In this document: piece after piece, positions 8,565 to 17,127 of the stretch
Layout of the letters: every line of letters begins with the position of its first letter
Numbering within the stretch: position 1 is the stretch's first letter
Origin: Methylophilus sp. 5
GTDB lineage: Bacteria > Pseudomonadota > Gammaproteobacteria > Burkholderiales > Methylophilaceae
DNA length: 64,000 nt
NCBI RefSeq assembly: GCF_000515275.1
Contig: NZ_KI911560.1
Coordinates: forward strand, 2,780,124 to 2,844,123
Direction of reading: 5' to 3'
Position numbers and translations under genes: made by a program
The notes under the pieces: generated by a model
Databases searched by the model: none
Seen by the model: the letters and a program-made list of their open reading frames with translations, nothing else
Told to the model about the DNA's origin: nothing

Positions 8565-9731
8565 TTATTTATTGTCACTGAGTTGACGATACAAATGAAT
8601 ATAGCTTTTAGCAATGTTTGAAATTGAGAACTTTTCACTCAAGGTTTTCACTGCTGCCTGTATATTTTCCTGTTTTGCTTCTTTGATGAGACTTAATGCC
8701 TGCTGCGCAAACTCGGCAGGATTATGTGAATAGTTAATCACACCGATTCTGTTATCTGATACGATATCTTCTGTGACCCCCTGGATATTCATTGCAATGG
8801 TTGGTAAACCACAAGCCATTGCTTCGATCATCACGGTTCCGAAACCTTCTTGCCGTGAACAGAACAAGAAGTAGTCAGAGGCTTTTGTAAACTCATGCAC
8901 ATTATATTGTCGGCCGACAAAATGAATATTATGCAATTGATGTTTAGCAATAAAAGCCTGCAAACTCAAATAATAACTGTTTGACTCGACATTATCAGGA
9001 CCAACCACAACAAGCGCAGCTTCCGGCATATGCTTTTGAATATCGACAAAAGCCTGCAATAGCAAATCATACCCTTTGCGATGCTCAACTTTACCCACGG
9101 ACAGGAAAACGGGCGCATTGGTAGGAATAGCCAGCTGTGCTCGCAATGCAGCTTTCTGCGCAGCGTCTGGAATGAAAAAATTTTCCTCATCAAAACCGTT
9201 GAATATTTTTTTCACTACCTGATCATCAAAACCTGCCTGATAGGATCTCTGCCTCAATTCCTCTGAGATGGCAATCATGTGATTGGCAGACCTGAGTCCC
9301 CACATGAACAAAGGAGACAATAATTTTCTGCGTTTAAAAGCCAGAGGGTCATCCACGCCGACCAAGGTCAACTTGAGGATAACCTTCTTACCCATCAAAC
9401 GGATAATCGGGAATGTAAGTAATTCTAGACCACGGATCGCATGAAAGTGCACAATTTTGAGATCAGGCCTGAACAGCAGAAACTTGATGAGTTTGATGGA
9501 AAAAATCAACTCGCGTAATTTTGAATGCAGATTCTCTGAATAAGTCCTTAAACGTGTAACCACGACGCCATCATATTGGTCATTATAAATGGTTGGTTTT
9601 GTCGCATTGTCAGACAGGAATTCTACCTGACATCCCTGCTTGATTAGCTCTTTGGCGAGCCGTAACGATTGCACGGAGGCACCACCAAACGTGGGCGGAA
9701 AAAACATTGAAACCATCAAAATTTTGTTCAT
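8565..9731 (-). CDS. Family 4 (GT-B) glycosyltransferase
   Basis: A GT4 enzyme of about 388 residues. From ATG 9731 the protein begins MNKILMVSMFFPPTFGGAS, the classical GT4 N-terminus with the glycine loop. The donor domain has FLSVGKVEHRKGYDLL and the E-x7-E motif in EGFGTVMIEAMACGLP. The frame extends to a TTG at 9773 that would overlap the flippase gene by four bases. The internal ATG restores the normal family length, though its AAGG lies very close (3 bases). It should extend the EPS repeat unit using a nucleotide sugar. It follows the flippase and precedes the polymerase with a 13-base gap. Confidence 0.9.
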   Translation of the reverse strand: MNKILMVSMFFPPTFGGASVQSLRLAKELIKQGCQVEFLSDNATKPTIYNDQYDGVVVTRLRTYSENLHSKLRELIFSIKLIKFLLFRPDLKIVHFHAIRGLELLTFPIIRLMGKKVILKLTLVGVDDPLAFKRRKLLSPLFMWGLRSANHMIAISEELRQRSYQAGFDDQVVKKIFNGFDEENFFIPDAAQKAALRAQLAIPTNAPVFLSVGKVEHRKGYDLLLQAFVDIQKHMPEAALVVVGPDNVESNSYYLSLQAFIAKHQLHNIHFVGRQYNVHEFTKASDYFLFCSRQEGFGTVMIEAMACGLPTIAMNIQGVTEDIVSDNRIGVINYSHNPAEFAQQALSLIKEAKQENIQAAVKTLSEKFSISNIAKSYIHLYRQLSDNK

Positions 9732-9769
9732 GAACCTTAATATCTTTCGGTCATCAATATTAAATGCAA

Positions 9770-11206
9770 TCAAGCAGCCTTGTTTTTTAATAGTTTCGAC
9801 AAATAACTATTAAAAGTTTCGCGTAGAAATAGGTAGTAGGCTGCAAAGTAAATGGTCATGCCCAGCATGGTGAGCCCTATCAGGGCGGCCACATTGTTCC
9901 ACCACAAGCCAAGCGTGTGCCAGTAGACTGCCCTGACAACCGCGCACATGACAATCGAGATAGCCACCGGACGTAAGCAAGCATCAAGCATTTGCAACCC
10001 ACTGCAATTAACCAGTTTGCCTGCTATTTTCAGTGACAAGATGCCGGAAATAAAACTGGCATAAAAGTACCACTCGGCAACGCCATCGACACCTTGGTTG
10101 GCTCCTATCCAAAATGCACAAAGATGTAGCCCGGCATTGAACAAAGAAACCCACATCAGTAGTCTAGTTTTACCTTGCGCCATAAAAACAGTGCCTGTGG
10201 TGCTCGATATTGACTGCATAAAGCCTACAGATGTCAACCATGCCAGCACACCAGCGACTTGTAACCATTGTTGGCCAAAAGCCACTTCGACGAACACTTC
10301 TCGTACCGAGAATATACCTGCCATTAATGGGGCGGTGAGAAACGAAATGAATCCCAGTGTCTGCAAATAAAGTCTGCCCATTTCGTCGAGTGCATTCTGC
10401 TGACGGCTCATCACAGGAAACAAGGCGCGAGAAGCAGCCCAAGTGATATTTTGCACTGGTAACAGCATCACTCTGTAAGCCATGGAATAAACACCAAGTG
10501 ACACAACACCCAACAATCGGCCAACGATCATGCTGTCTGCGTTTCTAAAAAAATAAGTAATTAATTGAAATGCCGTCATATGGCCGGTGAACGGCAAAAT
10601 AGCTTTTAACTCAACTACGGTAGGTTTCCCTTTCGGGCGCCAGTCGGAGTTCACCCAAATCAGGGTTGAAGAGATTAACGCCATCAATATTGCTTGTAAT
10701 ACCAGGCTATAAACACCCGCGCCATTCAGCGCAGCAATGACGGCAATCACCATGGCCACGATAGAGGCAACTAACTCAATAAAAGCGAGTTTCCTGAATT
10801 TAGATTCGCGCTCAAGTAATGCCTGGTGCGATATTGACGAACTTGAAATGGGAAATACCAGTGCCAGCACCACTAAAATAGTAATCAGTTCAGCATGTTT
10901 AAAATAACTTGCGATCAAAGGCGAACTGACCATGATAATGACCGCAATCATAAAGCCAACCAGGATATTGAACCAGAAAACCGTATTGATCGTACTGTGT
11001 TCCAATCCCTCTTTTTGAATAATGGCTGCGGACGTGCCCTGATCTCTGATCAGTAATGCGAGGTTAGTGACAATCGTTGCCATGGCCATCAAGCCATAAT
11101 CACTTGGAGGCAGTATCCTGGCAAGGACGAAGATGTTGGCTAACTGTGAAAAGATTCTTGCCGCTTGTGAAACTGCAACCCATTTGACATTTGATACTAC
11201 TGACAT
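9770..11206 (-). CDS. Polysaccharide flippase (Wzx/WzxC-like, MOP superfamily)
   Basis: A 478-residue membrane protein with twelve to fourteen predicted transmembrane helices. The N-terminus (VKWVAVSQAARIFSQLANIF, then ARILPPSDYGLMAMATI) is the standard start of the lipopolysaccharide/EPS flippase family. It should translocate the undecaprenyl-linked repeat unit from the cytoplasmic to the periplasmic leaflet. It lies four bases after epsI and is followed by a GT4 gene. The presence of both a flippase and a Wzy-like polymerase makes this a Wzx/Wzy-dependent cluster. Substrate structure is not predictable. Confidence 0.92.
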   Translation of the reverse strand: MSVVSNVKWVAVSQAARIFSQLANIFVLARILPPSDYGLMAMATIVTNLALLIRDQGTSAAIIQKEGLEHSTINTVFWFNILVGFMIAVIIMVSSPLIASYFKHAELITILVVLALVFPISSSSISHQALLERESKFRKLAFIELVASIVAMVIAVIAALNGAGVYSLVLQAILMALISSTLIWVNSDWRPKGKPTVVELKAILPFTGHMTAFQLITYFFRNADSMIVGRLLGVVSLGVYSMAYRVMLLPVQNITWAASRALFPVMSRQQNALDEMGRLYLQTLGFISFLTAPLMAGIFSVREVFVEVAFGQQWLQVAGVLAWLTSVGFMQSISSTTGTVFMAQGKTRLLMWVSLFNAGLHLCAFWIGANQGVDGVAEWYFYASFISGILSLKIAGKLVNCSGLQMLDACLRPVAISIVMCAVVRAVYWHTLGLWWNNVAALIGLTMLGMTIYFAAYYLFLRETFNSYLSKLLKNKAA

Positions 11207-11210
11207 GTAA

Positions 11211-11945
11211 TTACGACTTCAACGAGTTAGGGACGAGTAGTCCAGGCATCTCATGTTCAACAGTCTCAACAAACTCCTTAAGAAATTTTTCTTGTAAAGC
11301 ATATGCCTCTGCCTGCTTACTTTCATCCGGAATGACGGATGAAACCCGCACCAGTATGCCATCATCCAAGCGCCGCTTAAGCAATCCATCTTCTATGATT
11401 TTTAAACGCATTTGGAAGCCGGAAGTCAAGGTACGGTCACCTACGCGTATCCAGTAGCTCACTGCCTCTAGGTGATTTTGGCCATAATAAAGCTGTCGTT
11501 TACCTGTCACCTGCGCACTATCGTCACGTTGTAATGCATCAAATACAACAGTCTCTGTTCTTTGCATTTGATAACCCTGTGCTGGATAACAGATATCGGG
11601 TTGATGAATTTTCACATCCTGACGTTGCTCCCTGGCATATGCGAGCGCAACCATTACCTGGTGACCATCGCCGTCAGCATATGTCCTCATCAGGGTGTCA
11701 TCATACAGCTGATTTATGAGGCTTTTTTCATCACTGACCATACTGACCTGCGGTGTCGACTGCCGCACCTCTACCCATCCATTAATGACTCTGGGGATAT
11801 TTTTCTCGAAGTTGCTTTCTGACTTTGCATAATGCTCGTGCGGCTTGAGCATGGTGGCCAGTCCCAAAAAAACAATACTCAACAACAATAGCTGTAAGCC
11901 TGTTGCAAATGTTACTGAGGGCAGTTTTAAGTATAATTCTTTCAT
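11211..11945 (-). CDS. epsI: Exosortase-B-associated protein EpsI
   Basis: A protein of 244 residues with one N-terminal membrane anchor (about 12-32) and a periplasmic domain. It matches the EpsI family that accompanies exosortases, with HQPDICYPAQGYQM and conserved Tyr/Trp-rich stretches (LYYGQNHLEAVSYWIRVGD). EpsI is a frequent partner of XrtB-type exosortases in EPS clusters; its biochemical role is not settled. The first in-frame codon is GTG at 11948, immediately followed by ATG at 11945, and I choose the ATG. The gene is eight bases downstream of the exosortase and four bases upstream of the flippase, so it is cotranscribed with both. Confidence 0.88.
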   Translation of the reverse strand: MKELYLKLPSVTFATGLQLLLLSIVFLGLATMLKPHEHYAKSESNFEKNIPRVINGWVEVRQSTPQVSMVSDEKSLINQLYDDTLMRTYADGDGHQVMVALAYAREQRQDVKIHQPDICYPAQGYQMQRTETVVFDALQRDDSAQVTGKRQLYYGQNHLEAVSYWIRVGDRTLTSGFQMRLKIIEDGLLKRRLDDGILVRVSSVIPDESKQAEAYALQEKFLKEFVETVEHEMPGLLVPNSLKS

Positions 11946-11953
11946 CACTAACG

Positions 11954-12850
11954 CTATTCTTGGCTCAGCAAGCTCTTAATATTAAATTTTTCGGCAATTT
12001 TTTGAATCAATGAGTCAATCACGATAATCAAAATGAGTGCCGTCAGAAAAAGTACCATCCCTGAGAAGTTATGCAAGAAGCCCTGCCCTGCTTCATCACC
12101 CATGTGGTACGTAATTAATGCCAGCGTACAAACTCTCAACACATTTGAAATGAAAGAGACTGGCACGATAAGCACGGCAAGCAGCACATTGCGCCAGAAA
12201 GCCTGGTGATTAATCACATTAATGTATAGCAAACCTATTGCTTCCAAGGTAAACAAGGAGTTCAGGCCTGCACAGGCATCCGCGACCAGTAATTTATATT
12301 GGCCAATTTGCAGAATCACGCCAGAGCGCGCAATTGGATAGTCGAGTGCGTATAACAGGTGGTCTGCAGCAAATGACACTGCAATTTTCATTGGCTGCGT
12401 CAGTGTATCAATCACCGATGTTGGCCAAGGAATAAGAAATATGAAAAAGAACAAGGCAAACCAATATTTGAGTGCTATTTTAGCGCCAAAAATAATGCAT
12501 ATCAGGCCGCATAGTATAAAGACTAACGACAGAATGGAGATGATGTAAACACTCTGCGAATAGCCTACCAGGTATAAGCAGGCGCCGAATATAATAAGCG
12601 GCCAACCAACGGCAGGGAGCGGCTTAAATGTTTGCGGCTTTTCCAGGATTTGCTTGGTTTTAAAGTAGAAAAACCAGATGCCTATCCCTAAAACAATGGG
12701 GCCATGTGATTGGGTGTCGGTATTCCAGACCGTGACGAAGAGATCATGGAATACCGGTGTAAACAGGACCAGAATGGATAGCAATATAGCGATATAGCCA
12801 TAAAGCTTTTGATTTGATCCTGGCGTGGTTGAGACTAGTGAAGCTGACAT
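11954..12850 (-). CDS. xrtB: Exosortase B (XrtB, EpsH-like)
   Basis: A 298-residue polytopic membrane protein with about eight helices. It carries the exosortase catalytic set: Cys193 in ADACAGLNSLF, Arg239 in SFISNVLRVC and His260 in GFLHNFSG. Exosortases are transpeptidase-like enzymes thought to process C-terminally tagged (PEP-CTERM) proteins at the inner membrane. The B type occurs in EPS loci resembling the methanolan cluster of Methylobacillus. The gene starts one base after the epsG stop (TAGTATG) and is followed by epsI, the usual pairing. I saw no PEP-CTERM substrate gene in the window. Family assignment is strong; its substrate here is unknown. Confidence 0.92.
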   Translation of the reverse strand: MSASLVSTTPGSNQKLYGYIAILLSILVLFTPVFHDLFVTVWNTDTQSHGPIVLGIGIWFFYFKTKQILEKPQTFKPLPAVGWPLIIFGACLYLVGYSQSVYIISILSLVFILCGLICIIFGAKIALKYWFALFFFIFLIPWPTSVIDTLTQPMKIAVSFAADHLLYALDYPIARSGVILQIGQYKLLVADACAGLNSLFTLEAIGLLYINVINHQAFWRNVLLAVLIVPVSFISNVLRVCTLALITYHMGDEAGQGFLHNFSGMVLFLTALILIIVIDSLIQKIAEKFNIKSLLSQE

Positions 12851-12851
12851 A

Positions 12852-13718
12852 CTAGCCTGCGTTCAACGCTATTTGAACATCAATGCCCAAGCTACGACAG
12901 GCTTCATATGCTTCTTGAGTGTCGTTTAATGTTGTTTTATTTTGCAGCGTTGAAATAAGCACGCCACCTACTTTTTTGGCGACGATTTGCGCATCAGATG
13001 ACTGCAGTAATGGAGAAGTATCCATAATGATCACATCGTAGTGTTCTGCAAAACTACTGAGCAGGTCGTTCAATGCCTCTTTGTTGAGCAGCTCTTGTGG
13101 GTTAGGCGGTGTTGCGCCTGCAGTCAGAATACTCAAGTTTAATAATGATGGGATTCTGACTACAACATCAGTCGATGCTCGACCAACAAGAATATCAGAG
13201 AGGCCCTGATGATTATTCAGCTTGAAGAGTTTGTGCTGTGAGGGGTCGCGCAAGTTTGCATCTATTAACAGTGTGCGTTCGCCTAACTGTGAGAAAACAA
13301 CCGCCAAATTGGATGCAAGCAAACTGGCACCATCAGCTTCTCTAGCAGATGACACTGCAATCGTTTTAAAACCTCGCTCAAACCAGCGCAAAATAAGCTG
13401 GGTGCGTAATGAGCGTAGCGATTCGACTTGCTTTGAAAATGGATCAAATGCGGCAATGAGGCCGGTATTAAACGAAGCTTTTTCTGGTGTAATGTAAGGA
13501 TAATCAAACTGGTAAGACAAAGCCTGGTTGATATCATCCATGGTGACGAAGCCAAGTGCCAAGGCGGCTTCGCCAAAACGCATGGACTTTTCTTTCTGAA
13601 ACTTAAGAATACGCTCAGCGTCTTTGTCGGTAATTTTCCCCATATCAAGCAGCAGGTGACCGATGCTGGAAGAAACTGTTTTCAAGGGCGCTTTGTTCTC
13701 TGTTTCAATAATATTCAT
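12852..13718 (-). CDS. epsG: EpsG-like chain-length determinant tyrosine kinase, with degenerate P-loop
   Basis: A 288-residue cytoplasmic ATPase-like protein of the BY-kinase/CpsD type. Residues about 20-75 form a small helical domain like the N-terminal domain of type II secretion ATPases (HLLLDMGKITDKDAERIL). The kinase domain has Walker A' LLIDANLRDP (150-159) and Walker B DVIIMDTSP (228-236). The Walker A segment reads AREADGAS (125-132), where kinases normally have a Lys or Arg before the Ser; here it is Ala. There is no C-terminal tyrosine cluster. The frame opens at a TTG (13724), but ATG 13718 is preferred. It lies between epsF and xrtB and should regulate chain length together with EpsF. 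Whether it still hydrolyses ATP is doubtful. Confidence 0.87.
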   Translation of the reverse strand: MNIIETENKAPLKTVSSSIGHLLLDMGKITDKDAERILKFQKEKSMRFGEAALALGFVTMDDINQALSYQFDYPYITPEKASFNTGLIAAFDPFSKQVESLRSLRTQLILRWFERGFKTIAVSSAREADGASLLASNLAVVFSQLGERTLLIDANLRDPSQHKLFKLNNHQGLSDILVGRASTDVVVRIPSLLNLSILTAGATPPNPQELLNKEALNDLLSSFAEHYDVIIMDTSPLLQSSDAQIVAKKVGGVLISTLQNKTTLNDTQEAYEACRSLGIDVQIALNAG

Positions 13719-13771
13719 ACGCAATCACTTTTTGCCTGATAAATTGTTTTCTAAAGGGGTCGCTAAAAAAA

Positions 13772-15121
13772 TTAGACTGGCTTGATACTATATTCAAACA
13801 CTGGAATCTCACCTAGGGCAAGAATATCATCCTTGCTACGGATACGGCGATCCAACATTTCTGCAAGCAGGGCAAACAGACAACCTAGCAAGGCACCAAT
13901 GATCAACGAAAAAGGGGCGATCAGAAGTAGGCTCGGGTTGCTTGGCTCCAATGGCGGCACCGCTGTTTCAAGGACAGAAATGTCACCTTGGTTTGACTGA
14001 CCTTCTAATGCCGTTTGGCTAAAGCGGTTATTCACAGCCTCAAGCGCGTTTTGGGCAATTTGTACTTCTTTTTCAAAAATCAACAAGTCTGATCTTGAAC
14101 GATTCAGTTCAAGCACCTTCTGCTTTTGCTTTTCAAGCTGAAACTTAACGTCGCCCAACCGTTGGGAGTTGATGCTTGCACTATTACTCAAGCTTACAAC
14201 AGTGCGATCAATTTCAGTGTTGAGCTGACTTCTTAACTTATTCACCTCTGCTTCTGAGGCGATATACATTGGGTGATTTTTACTATAGCGTTGGCCCATT
14301 TCAGCCAACTTAGACTCAGCTGTCGACAGATTCATGCGTAAGTTCTGGACAATCGGGTTTTGAACGACATCAGGAGAGTCACTCATGTTTTTTGTAGCAT
14401 CATTACGGCGTGAGTTTGCATCAATAGAAGCAGACTGCATCAAACTATATTGTGACGATAAGTCTCTTAACTTTGAGGTTTCTACATCGTAGGCTTCCTG
14501 AATACTGGTTAAGCCATGTTTTTGCTGATATTCAGATAGTTTGTTCTGGGCCTGTTGCACATTCTCACGCAATACCTTGGTTTGTTCTGACAAGTAATGA
14601 GATGCTTTAATAGCAGGGTCGATTTTCAACTTCAAGCTTAAATTAATATAAGACTCAGCAAACGCATTCGCCATCGTTGCTGCAAATACAGGATCAACCC
14701 CTTTATAGCCGATGCTGATCACACTACTTTCTTTGGAAGGCAAAATCATCAATTTTTGTTGCAACAAATCAGCAAGCCATTGATTGATATCAGCCTGTTT
14801 ACCTTCTGTCGCCTCAGAAAACTGCTGCTGCAATGACTTTACTTCTGCTAAATGCAAACGCTTAATCACATCCAAAGTCACATTTTTACTTTGGATAATA
14901 TCTACTTGAGTCGCCATATAGCCTGGCATTAACTGCGCAGGCATTGCCATACCAGTAACGGGATCAACACCTTTGTAATTTAGAATAATTGTTGTTGCCG
15001 CCTTGTAACTTTTAGGAAATAACAGGCTCACCAAACTGGCTGTCAGTAAAGTAATGACAGACACCAGTAAAATCATTTTGTAACGTGCCTTTAAAACCAG
15101 CACTAACTGAGATAAGTTCAT
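13772..15121 (-). CDS. epsF: EpsF-like chain-length determinant (Wzz family)
   Basis: A 449-residue inner-membrane co-polymerase. A first membrane segment (about 16-36) ends at LLFPKSYKA. A long periplasmic part follows with strongly helical coiled-coil character (about 165-375, many Gln, Lys and Glu). The second membrane segment (about 398-425) is preceded by the proline-rich VPPLEPSNPS typical of Wzz proteins. A short cytoplasmic tail starts LDRRIRSKDD. It controls polymer length and links polymerase to export, working with EpsG, which is encoded next and supplies the separate kinase part. The start ATG lies 15 bases after the epsE stop. Confidence 0.93.
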   Translation of the reverse strand: MNLSQLVLVLKARYKMILLVSVITLLTASLVSLLFPKSYKAATTIILNYKGVDPVTGMAMPAQLMPGYMATQVDIIQSKNVTLDVIKRLHLAEVKSLQQQFSEATEGKQADINQWLADLLQQKLMILPSKESSVISIGYKGVDPVFAATMANAFAESYINLSLKLKIDPAIKASHYLSEQTKVLRENVQQAQNKLSEYQQKHGLTSIQEAYDVETSKLRDLSSQYSLMQSASIDANSRRNDATKNMSDSPDVVQNPIVQNLRMNLSTAESKLAEMGQRYSKNHPMYIASEAEVNKLRSQLNTEIDRTVVSLSNSASINSQRLGDVKFQLEKQKQKVLELNRSRSDLLIFEKEVQIAQNALEAVNNRFSQTALEGQSNQGDISVLETAVPPLEPSNPSLLLIAPFSLIIGALLGCLFALLAEMLDRRIRSKDDILALGEIPVFEYSIKPV

Positions 15122-15136
15122 AGTCGACCTTTAAAA

Positions 15137-16165
15137 TTACAACAGACTTTCTTCAATAAACAACACGTCTTCATCTTGTAAAGTCGCGGTCAGCTCCGGA
15201 GATTGCTTCACAGTGGCACCTTCAGCATTTTTTCTATGTAACTTTACTGAGCGTTGTGTACCACGAACAGTTAAGCCACCTGACTTTGCAATCGCCTGCA
15301 TGACGGTCATGTTTTTATCAATCTTGTACATCCCAGGGCGCTGAACCTCGCCATAGACATATACTTGAGGTGCTTTTGGAACGTAAACCACGTCACCTGG
15401 CAACAACTCTTTGTTTGCAGAGTTCGATGGCGATCTAAAGAGTTCATCAATATTAACTTCTTGCGTGACTGGTGTACCAGAGCGCGCAGAGGTAAAGAAC
15501 AATGTTTCTCCCGCATTTTCAGTAGCCCCACCTGCCAGTGCAACAAAGTCGCTAATTTTACGCGTGCCGCCTTGAATACCATATTTACCAGGGCGTAAGA
15601 CCTGCCCAGCCACTGCAACATCACGCGTGCTTACGTAGATGGTTTCACCGCCTGTTAAGCGTACGTCTTGATCATTAACGTTACGACGCTCAATCACTTC
15701 ATTCAAGTCATACTCACTACGCTTGTCACCCCGTACGACAGTAATGATTTCAGAGGCATCAGGCACCAAGCCACCTGCTTCTGCAAGAATATCTTTCACA
15801 TCCGTTGGCCTGGTCACCGGGTAACGTCCAGGCTTAGGTACACCGCCTAATACAGAAACCGACTTGCTCATAAACTCGAGCACTAATACAGACACTTGTG
15901 GATTGGCAATATAACCGCCGCGCTTCAACTGTTCTGCAATACGCTTCTCACTCTCAATGGTCGTCAAACCACCAACTTTAACTTCACCGATCAATGGCAT
16001 AGTGAGTACACCGTCTTCTGACACTCGCGTTTCTCGCGTCAACTCGGCATCACCATAGACGACTACTTTGACATAGTCACCGGCACCTAAGGTATAGTCC
16101 GCATGGGCTATTACACTAAATAAAAACAAAAATGTAATAAGAAAATAATTTTTTAAATTCATCAT
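15137..16165 (-). CDS. epsE: EpsE-like polysaccharide export protein (Wza family)
   Basis: A 342-residue exported protein. The signal peptide (about 1-22) ends AHA|DY. The polysaccharide export domain begins YTLGAGDYVKVVVYGD and continues to about residue 105. SLBB-type beta-grasp repeats follow (SVLGGVPKPGRYPV near 110, VAGQVLRPGKYGI near 188 and VYGEVQRPGMYKI near 270). It should form the outer-membrane channel for EPS, contacting EpsF in the periplasm. There is no lipobox, unlike E. coli Wza, so it may sit in the membrane with help from another protein such as EpsL. Two adjacent ATGs (16165 and 16162) are possible starts. It lies between epsD and epsF. Confidence 0.93.
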   Translation of the reverse strand: MMNLKNYFLITFLFLFSVIAHADYTLGAGDYVKVVVYGDAELTRETRVSEDGVLTMPLIGEVKVGGLTTIESEKRIAEQLKRGGYIANPQVSVLVLEFMSKSVSVLGGVPKPGRYPVTRPTDVKDILAEAGGLVPDASEIITVVRGDKRSEYDLNEVIERRNVNDQDVRLTGGETIYVSTRDVAVAGQVLRPGKYGIQGGTRKISDFVALAGGATENAGETLFFTSARSGTPVTQEVNIDELFRSPSNSANKELLPGDVVYVPKAPQVYVYGEVQRPGMYKIDKNMTVMQAIAKSGGLTVRGTQRSVKLHRKNAEGATVKQSPELTATLQDEDVLFIEESLL

Positions 16166-16250
16166 AAGTGATAACTCTTTAGGTAGTTAAGTCTATTGTA
16201 TTACGGTGATCATAAATGAAAATCAAACAAACATATAAGCAAACTGCAGT

Positions 16251-17084
16251 CTAATGATTAGCCGCTTGCGGCTGCCCGTTCAATTCCGAGTCCAAAACTT
16301 GTATATTTGCCAAAGCCTTTAATCTGGCAATTTCCTGCGTAACAAATTCCTGCTGTTGCTGCTGGCTTAACAATCGAGCAGCCAGCAAATGTGCACTTTT
16401 ATCTGGCATAGGCTGCTCAATAATATCATCTATCGACTTTACGATAATGTTGTGATTGCTATGTAAAAAAAGTAAATCTCCTTTTTTCATAGACTTGATT
16501 TTATTTAACACGTGCTCAGGTAGTCTGTCTGTAAAGAACTGGCTGCTACCTGTTTCAAAATGGATACCTTTGGCGCTTAAAATAGCTTGCAAGTCGCCTA
16601 ATGTTAAAACTTCTTTTTCAACACGTTGCAAATCAACTAAGGATTGCTCATTTGAAAAAACGACATCTTGCATTTTGAATACTTTACGGTGCTTGAACTT
16701 ATCAGGATGAGACTCAATAAACTGATTAATATCACTTTCAGTGGCTGATGGCAGCTTTGCAATCTTTTTAGCGAGATAAGCTTGCGCATAAATCTTGGCT
16801 TTAGCAGACTCAATTGCCTGAATGACCTCAGGTGCTCTTTCCAAGTCTAATTTGAGTGCTTCTTGCACCAGCAACTGACGATCAATTAAACCAGTCAATA
16901 CGTTTTTGACTACCGATGGGTCATCTGCATTTTGTTGTGAAGCTTGTAATTCACTATGCAAAGCATAAGCATAAACCTCATCACCATTCACTTTAGCTAA
17001 CACTGAAGACGCAGCATCCGTGTTACTTTGCCCACTGCACCCAGCCAATATCAAAAGACAGAAATTTATAATTATATTTTTCAT
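16251..17084 (-). CDS. epsD: EpsD-like peptidyl-prolyl cis-trans isomerase lipoprotein
   Basis: A 277-residue periplasmic lipoprotein. The signal peptide ends with the lipobox LAGC (Cys16). A SurA-like helical region follows (about 25-120, with NVLTGLIDRQLLVQEAL), then a parvulin-type rotamase region (about 130-225, with FKMQDVVFSNEQS and later FFTDRLPEHVLNKI). EpsD proteins of this type accompany exosortase-linked EPS systems and probably help fold outer-membrane EPS proteins. It lies between epsL and epsE, with short gaps of 43 and 85 bases. Isomerase activity is inferred from family; I did not verify catalytic residues. Confidence 0.87.
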   Translation of the reverse strand: MKNIIINFCLLILAGCSGQSNTDAASSVLAKVNGDEVYAYALHSELQASQQNADDPSVVKNVLTGLIDRQLLVQEALKLDLERAPEVIQAIESAKAKIYAQAYLAKKIAKLPSATESDINQFIESHPDKFKHRKVFKMQDVVFSNEQSLVDLQRVEKEVLTLGDLQAILSAKGIHFETGSSQFFTDRLPEHVLNKIKSMKKGDLLFLHSNHNIIVKSIDDIIEQPMPDKSAHLLAARLLSQQQQQEFVTQEIARLKALANIQVLDSELNGQPQAANH

Positions 17085-17127
17085 TCTGAAATGCTTAATG
17101 ATTAAAAACTTATTAAAGACTTTTCAA

